Of a stretch of DNA of 64,000 nucleotides, positions 60,201 through 64,000 are shown one piece after another. Made by a program: the position numbers and the translations under genes. Below the pieces are notes generated by a model, which was not told where the DNA came from, made no database searches, and worked only from the letters and a program-made list of their open reading frames with translations. This DNA comes from Glandiceps talaboti. Its lineage: Eukaryota; Hemichordata; Enteropneusta; Spengelidae. Each line of letters begins with the position of its first letter. Positions within the stretch are counted from its first letter, which is position 1. Where the stretch lies: the NCBI RefSeq assembly GCF_964340395.1, contig NC_135552.1, positions 1,976,517 through 2,040,516 on the forward strand, written 5' to 3'.

Positions 60201-62608
60201 ACTGTACGGACAACGGAGACACCTTCGTAGCCTACTTCAAGGACTCTTGTTGGACAGGGAATAAAGTTTGGTGTCAGAGAAGGGAGACCGTCAAAGGACA
60301 ACAATGGATCGGGTCGTCACCTTTTTGTGACACTAAACCGAGTGATTGCGGTGTCAGATTCATGGAACATGTAGCAACTGCAAAGTGCGGTGATGGTTCG
60401 TGTTGCGTGTCTGGTTACAAGCAATTATGTGTACCCAGCAAGCCCATGGCACTGGAAAATAGGGCTGGAGCTGCCAGAATGGGTGCCTTGCAACTTAGTG
60501 TAAGCGAGAAGCCAAGATTAAAAGTATGGCTTGGTAAGTTTGATATCATGTTCGTCGTTGACTATTCCAACTTGTAATAAATAGTCTACATCATCTTTGC
60601 CTGAATTTGATTTCATTCCCCACCCCACCCAGAAATTTGAAAGAAAATAGCAAACGGAATCAAAATGTCTGTCTAAAATTGTGAGTTTCAATTTCACACG
60701 TATAAGAAACAGTGAATTTGGTAGGATACAGGTTAAGAAAAGAGCTTTCAACGGAGAATACAAAGACATGTTTGATTTTGCATGTAAAGATTTTTACTGG
60801 AACATAGTGAATAATAGCGGTGTTAAAACGTATGCTCCTAAGATTTGGGAAAAGGATTGTGGGAAAGACTGTAACTGGAAGGAAATATGGGTAGAAAAAA
60901 ATTTAATGTATGCCAGTTTTAAAAAATAGCACAATTTGATTATTTATTATACAACAAAATCCCACACAAAGAAAAATTGTTTAAATGGAAAATAATGAGT
61001 AATCCATTCTGTGAGATTTGTAAAAATATTGAAGACAGTAAACATTTTCTTTATGAATGTAAAGCTGTCAAGCAGTTCTGGAGAAAATGTATAAATATAA
61101 TCAATCAATTGTATAAAATGAACGTAAGACTGCTGTGGAAGCACATTGTGTATGGATACAGAATATATTGTAAGACTTTTGATGTATTTAATTTAATCTT
61201 GATGGTGGCGACTTTTGCCGTATATAAAGCGAGAATTTTGGAAACAAGAGATATTGAAAAAATAGTAAGAGAAGAAATATTTTATATCAATTATAATAAG
61301 AAGAACAAAATGTTGAAAGAATTTGCTAATGCTTTGTGAGCTGTACGGTGTATATATTCTTTCAAAGGGATATAGATAAAAGTTGACTTTTGAAAAAAAA
61401 AGTGAAAAAACTTGTAAACGCCATAACGTAACGTTGATGTATATGCTAAGCTGTAATTCGGTCAATGATTGGTTACTGAAGGAGAATTTTATATTTATTT
61501 TGTATTATATTGTGTTTTATTAGGTTCGGCACCGTTTTGTAATGGCAAATGCAAAGACTGTGCATTGTTTGGGATGGAATGTATGGCGAGAGACAGGACC
61601 GGGGACGGCGGTACTTGTATAACGGGAAAGAAAGCCATGTGTGTTGTACCTGAGCCCCCGTCACTATGGGCTCCAGCACCATCCAATGTACTCAAAGTGT
61701 TGTCCTACAATGTTCGGGAACTAGGATACATGTACGTACACGACGGGCAGAGAGAAAGAACATGCCAAATACCGCGTCAGATTGTGCAACAGCTTGGGGA
61801 TGTAGACGTCGTTGTATTACAAGAAGTTTTCATGGGTGGGTGTTTCCCTGATAAAGTGTCCCTGGCAGATTTGATGCGTTACCATGGTTTCCCATTCATT
61901 ACACAGAAAGTAGGAACAAGAGATTCCGGTGTTATTGAAGACGGTGGCGTATATATCGCATCCCGATGGTTTATCCAAGAAGAGCATGAACTTATATTTG
62001 AGGCAACACACTATGGTGAACCGGATGCTTTTGCTGCAAAAGGAGCGATATACGCTAAAATACTGAAAAGTGTGTCTGGCAAGGAAGCCGTATATCATAT
62101 CATTGGTACTCACATGCAGGCTCAGATTGGCAAATCACGTGATGTAGTGAGAGAAGCACAAGCTAAAGAAATGAGAGAGTTTATGAACGAGCAAAACATA
62201 CCGTACCATGAACCAGTGATTTACGCCGGTGACTTTAACTGTGACATCATTGCTAATCCGTACCATGTAAGGAACATCCTAGAAAATCTTGTTGCCGGAA
62301 TCCCACAGCGGGTCGGTGATGTGTATACAACGTTTGACGCAAACAACAATGATTTGTTTAAGTTTAAAGATAAATCTCATGTTCAGGAGTGGTTAGACTA
62401 TGTTGTGTTCAGTAAAGATAAACAGCAACCGTACTTAGCAACACTTGAAGCAGTCAAACTTATGGCGGAGAAACCGTTTCCAGTTTGTAAGAGTGGGCCG
62501 ATTAAACCAGGCTACATCTACCCACATTCACCGGTGTGTGCCAAACGACATAAAATTCGGGACTTATCTGATCATTACCCAGTTCTCGGTGTGTTTATGT
62601 TTCCGTGA
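53250..62608 (+). CDS. Secreted sphingomyelinase C-like phosphodiesterase, three exons, 508 aa
   Basis: Exons 53250-53307, 60150-60533 and 61524-62608 join to 1527 nt (508 codons plus TGA) with GT-AG introns, both phase 1. Residues 1-19 form a signal peptide. Three Cys-rich modules follow (about 26-61, 74-113 and 148-187), each with PFC, DC and a final GxKxxC. The catalytic domain (about 204-508) is of the endonuclease/exonuclease/phosphatase fold. It keeps the bacterial-type sphingomyelinase set: N210 in SYNVR, E248 in LQEVF, H344 in GTHMQ, D384 and N386 in AGDFN, LDYV at 438-441, and D497/H498 in SDHYPV. By family knowledge it would hydrolyse sphingomyelin to ceramide and phosphocholine in a Mg-dependent way. 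Secretion suggests extracellular action, digestive or defensive; this is inference. A different phosphodiester substrate is possible. All core residues are intact, so the gene looks functional. Confidence 0.85.
53328..53540. repeat. Interrupted ~26-bp tandem repeat in intron 1
   Basis: AACACTTTCATACACTGGCC then ATTCTT, in two clusters (53328-53380 and 53489-53540), with TATCACTT and AACACTTT variants. It begins 20 bp after the exon 1 donor. Confidence 0.75.
53978..54761. mobile_element. Possible 0.78-kb inverted-repeat element
   Basis: The left end AATTGTTTGGTTCCGGTTA and the right end read inward, AATTGTGTGGTCCCGATTA, match at 15 of 19 positions. No convincing target duplication. It contains the foldback at 54242-54663. 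Non-coding. Confidence 0.45.
54242..54663. repeat. Large inverted repeat (foldback) with G20/C-run arms
   Basis: CTCATTTAGTTCTGTTTACA at the left reappears as its reverse complement ending at 54663. The centre ATGGTCACATATGGAAATAA is mirrored at 54406-54426. Arms consist of (GTTT)n/(AAAC)n runs, and the right arm is expanded. A C10 run on the left faces a run of 20 G (54427-54446) on the right. The ORFs here (LFVCLFVCLF-type) are repeat by-products. Confidence 0.9.
54765..56758. other. Intronic DNA, no feature recognised
   Basis: Unique AT-rich sequence. A GTGACAAACxAGT-type motif recurs imperfectly at about 55780-55940 (TTTTGTGACAAACCAGT, TTTTGTGACATACCAGT), suggesting an old short duplication. 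No genes seen. Confidence 0.5.
56781..56860. repeat. 80-bp near-perfect palindrome
   Basis: Arms 56781-56820 and 56821-56860 are reverse complements at 39 of 40 positions with no spacer (centre CACCGGTG). It follows an AT run at 56759-56775 and directly precedes the first hammerhead hairpin. Confidence 0.95.
56873..56978. repeat. Inverted repeat enclosing a hammerhead motif
   Basis: Arms of about 36 bp (TTGGTAGTACTGGAACTCTT on the left, mirrored on the right) enclose 56909-56941. On the - strand the arms extend stem I of the ribozyme. Confidence 0.92.
56903..56947 (-). ncRNA. Hammerhead ribozyme, type I, - strand
   Basis: Read on the - strand: stem I GGUUGU; core CUGAUGA; stem II UCGCA-CAA-UGCGU (four pairs plus a U-U at the base); core GAA; stem III ACU-CCG-AGU; H17 = U; stem I ACAACC. 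All conserved core bases are present and stem I is perfect. Predicted cleavage is between 56909 and 56908. The base of stem II (usually G-C) is the one deviation. Short stem III is typical of the hammerheads carried by Penelope-like elements and animal retrozymes. Confidence 0.8.
56976..57020. repeat. (AT)n microsatellite
   Basis: About 22 AT dinucleotides between the second and third inverted repeats. Confidence 0.97.
57088..57252. repeat. Long inverted repeat enclosing the + strand hammerhead
   Basis: The left arm (57088-57160) mirrors the right (57164-57252): ACAGGTTTTGAAAATATGAA, CAAAATTACATG and GACCCTACAGAACTGTT are repeated inverted. The left arm lacks 16 nt present on the right (loop and 3' strand of stem II plus GAA), so only the right arm is a complete ribozyme. 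Confidence 0.9.
57164..57212 (+). ncRNA. Hammerhead ribozyme, type I, + strand
   Basis: Read on the + strand: stem I ACCC; core CUGAUGA; stem II GUGAGG with loop AAUACACA and CCUCAC (six perfect pairs); core GAA; stem III ACAG-UU-CUGU; H17 = A; stem I GGGU. Every core nucleotide of the hammerhead consensus is present. Predicted cleavage is after 57208. It is in the sense orientation of the host intron. Confidence 0.85.
57252..57292. repeat. (AT)n microsatellite
   Basis: About 20 AT dinucleotides at the right border of the hammerhead cluster. Confidence 0.95.
57338..57700 (+). pseudogene. Frameshifted two-helix membrane protein fragment (SLATT/Polinton-type?)
   Basis: From 57338 the frame reads LINYLQRVCSAYRRSYKLLG, then GFNKAILITSGILTSTAIL and AMVPAIPGFF. 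A one-base shift in a run of seven T (about 57486) is needed to continue as LSGVAAVPVVLSIMNSNLKL, then TDKEENLKVQHKNYKQLLTY, to a stop at 57700. Two hydrophobic segments followed by a charged helix resemble small SLATT-like or virus/Polinton-encoded membrane proteins. The family is uncertain. The broken frame and missing N-terminus indicate a relic. Confidence 0.5.
57701..59842. other. Intronic DNA, no feature recognised
   Basis: A short (GT)n run at 57760-57778. Otherwise unique, with no ORF of recognised type. Confidence 0.5.
60150..60533 (+). CDS. Sphingomyelinase-like gene exon 2: two cysteine-rich modules
   Basis: 384 nt, acceptor CCACTTTCAG, donor CTTG|GTAAGT. It is a symmetric phase 1-1 exon. 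It encodes GTGPFCSASPDDC with CWTGNKVWC, and IGSSPFCDTKPSDC with CVSGYKQLC, then a Lys/Arg-containing linker to KVWLG. The two modules are diverged copies of the one at the start of exon 3. Confidence 0.88.
60675..61410 (+). mobile_element. 5'-truncated LINE 3' end with zinc-binding motif
   Basis: Two adjacent + strand frames (60681-60929 and 60977-61339) form the tail of a non-LTR reverse transcriptase. KIWEKDCGKDCNWKEIW and, after a frameshift, KEKLFKWKIMSNPFCEICKN, then SKHFLYECKAVKQFW, match the zf-RVT pattern (W..iW, LxKWK, CxxC, HxxxxC, FW). The A-rich tail is at about 61391-61411. It lies in intron 2 of the sphingomyelinase-like gene and is unrelated to it. L1/Tx1-like assignment is tentative. 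Confidence 0.8.
61524..62608 (+). CDS. Sphingomyelinase-like gene exon 3: third module and catalytic domain
   Basis: Acceptor TTTTATTAG. It encodes GSAPFCNGKCKDC to CITGKKAMC, a proline-rich hinge (PEPPSLWAPAP), and the complete catalytic domain in a single exon ending DHYPVLGVFMFP and TGA. A one-exon catalytic domain in an intron-rich genome fits descent from a compact, perhaps bacterial, gene. Confidence 0.93.
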
Positions 62609-62680
62609 GGAATCAGATAGACGATTTGTAGCCAGTCGGTTGAATGATATATTCTCAGGAACATATATACCTTGTTAAAC

Positions 62681-62686
62681 AATAAA
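62681..62686 (+). terminator. Polyadenylation signal of the sphingomyelinase-like gene
   Basis: AATAAA 73 bp after the TGA stop. It is the first canonical signal downstream. Confidence 0.7.
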
Positions 62687-62699
62687 ACAAACCACAATG

Positions 62700-63261
62700 A
62701 TAGTTTATAAAAATCAGTATATCCTGAAACGTTATTGGTAGGGTTTATAGTGGCGCCCTCATACGATCTTTTGAAAAAGGACTGTTGTTTTCATAACTTA
62801 TAAGAACAATTCGAAAGTTTGATCAAGACATAGATTGGGTTCACCAGGTAAACATAAAGTCACCAATTTAAGGCAGACATAACATATATTGCCGTGTCGA
62901 AATTATAACTTAGAGTTACGACATATACAATATAATTATTGTCTTGAAACATTCACCATGGAAACTGACAGACATGTTTTACTTATAAATATATCTGATA
63001 TAAGTTAACAGGTTTAACTTCGTATTGCACCAAAATTTAATCAGCCTACCAAAGCTTTCACCAGGTATCCACCATGGCTTCGTGACTTCAGACAATTGTC
63101 CCGAATTCTTGGAAGTTGTTAACGTCCCCCATCACGGTTCATAGATGGTTTTAAAATCCGAATATGAATCGCCCTCGCCTAAACCAGTCCGACTCACGAT
63201 CCAAGTAAAGATTGTAACATTGTCCGGGTTGAGTGAATGACCTGGGTGATCCTTGTGTAGA
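62700..63261. other. Downstream intergenic DNA, nothing recognised
   Basis: Unique sequence without an ORF of recognised type. Confidence 0.5.
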
Positions 63262-63420
63262 TGTCTGGAGACCTCCGATGATATTCAGCTCGGCCTACTC
63301 GACTGAACTCCGACGATATTCAGCTCGGCTTACTCGACTGAACTCCGGATGATATTCAGCTGGGCCTACTCGACTGAACTCCGGATGATATTCAGCTCGG
63401 TTTACTCGACTGAACTTTTG
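63262..63420. repeat. 36-bp tandem repeat, about four copies
   Basis: GATATTCAGCTCGGCCTACT followed by CGACTGAACTCCGGAT. GC content is higher than its surroundings. Confidence 0.9.
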
Positions 63421-63569
63421 CACAGACGAGCTTTCATCATAATACCTAATATACTTTATGACAATAATAAAAAAAAAATTAAAAATATTTTGAGTAATTT
63501 TTGTTAAATTATACATGTACATAATATGACTAATGAAGGGACAATGACTCACCACGACGCACGAATGCA

Positions 63570-64000
63570 AATGTGACGTACACGGTGTATTTGCACAAAT
63601 GTAAAGTACTCGGTGTATTTGTGCAAATGTTACGTACTCGAGGTATTTTGCACAAATGTGACATACACGGTGTATTTGTGCAAATGTAAAGTACTCGGTT
63701 TATTTGTGCAAATGTTATGTACTCGGTGTATTTGTGCAAATGTGACGTACTGGGTGTATTTGTGCAAATGTAAAGTACTCGGTGTATTTGCACAAATGTA
63801 AAGTACTCGAGGTATTTGTGCAAATGTAAAGTATTCGGTGTATTTGCACAAATGTAAAGTACTGGGTGTATTTGCACAAATGTAAAGTACTCGGTTTATT
63901 TGTGCAAATGTGACGTACTGGGTGTATTTGTGCAAATGTAAAGTACTTGGTGTATTTGCACAAATGTAAAGTACTCGAGGTATTTGTGCAAATGTAAAGT
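63570..64000. repeat. 28-bp minisatellite running off the right edge (at least 15 units)
   Basis: The unit is TGTATTTGCACAAATGTAAA then GTACTCGG. Units carry either TTTGCACAAA or TTTGTGCAAA, which are reverse complements of each other. The short ORFs in both strands here are by-products. Confidence 0.93.

Noticed and set aside
63295-63963. ORFs with repeated HLHKYTxY or LCKCxVLG segments
   Set aside because: By-products of the 36-bp and 28-bp minisatellites at the right edge.
1-64000. tRNA, rRNA and conserved small RNA genes other than hammerheads
   Set aside because: No B-box-like GGTTCGAATCC arrangement with a matching acceptor stem, and no rRNA-like stretch, was noticed on either strand by eye. 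A covariance-model scan would be decisive.

Overview
The window is animal genomic DNA. The genes are split by GT-AG introns, most of the sequence is AT-rich, non-LTR retroelements and terminal-inverted-repeat elements are frequent, and non-coding space is filled with minisatellites. A marine invertebrate (hemichordate, cephalochordate or similar) fits the long introns and element types. The sequence alone does not settle the taxon.

Two protein-coding genes are supported, both on the + strand. The first (21555-46445, 3' part only) is the NSF cofactor p47 gene (NSFL1C/UBXN2C). Six exons encode the linker, the SEP domain and the C-terminal UBX domain, and the UBA-bearing 5' exons lie left of the window. 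The second (53250-62608) is complete in three exons. It encodes a 508-residue secreted sphingomyelinase C-like phosphodiesterase of the endonuclease/exonuclease/phosphatase fold, with three small cysteine-rich modules before the catalytic domain.

Layout: 1-21434 is a 57-bp minisatellite that runs off the left edge, in the intron before the first visible p47 exon. Intron 21718-34693 holds a 77-bp array split by a 1.6-kb DNA element, a truncated LINE itself interrupted by a 966-bp element, and a 44-bp array. Intron 34804-40735 holds a 2.7-kb TTAA-flanked transposon and a 28-bp array. Intron 40874-44051 holds a 33-bp array that begins at the splice donor, and a 32-bp hairpin-forming array. Intron 44659-46312 holds an 18-bp array and a 59-bp array carrying a 153-bp foldback insertion. 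Nearly every long p47 intron is thus occupied by its own minisatellite.

Between the genes (46.4-53.2 kb) lies a decayed Penelope-like reverse transcriptase element on the - strand, with a 64-bp array and LTR-like direct repeats. The first intron of the sphingomyelinase gene contains foldback DNA and, at 56.76-57.30 kb, three long inverted repeats bordered by AT microsatellites. Two of these carry hammerhead self-cleaving ribozyme motifs (one on each strand). It also contains a broken membrane-protein fragment. The second intron carries the 3' end of another LINE. The right edge is two more minisatellites.

The most notable points are the hammerhead pair, the splice-donor-like content of the intronic arrays, the higher-order structure of the 57-bp and 44-bp arrays, and the modular sphingomyelinase.
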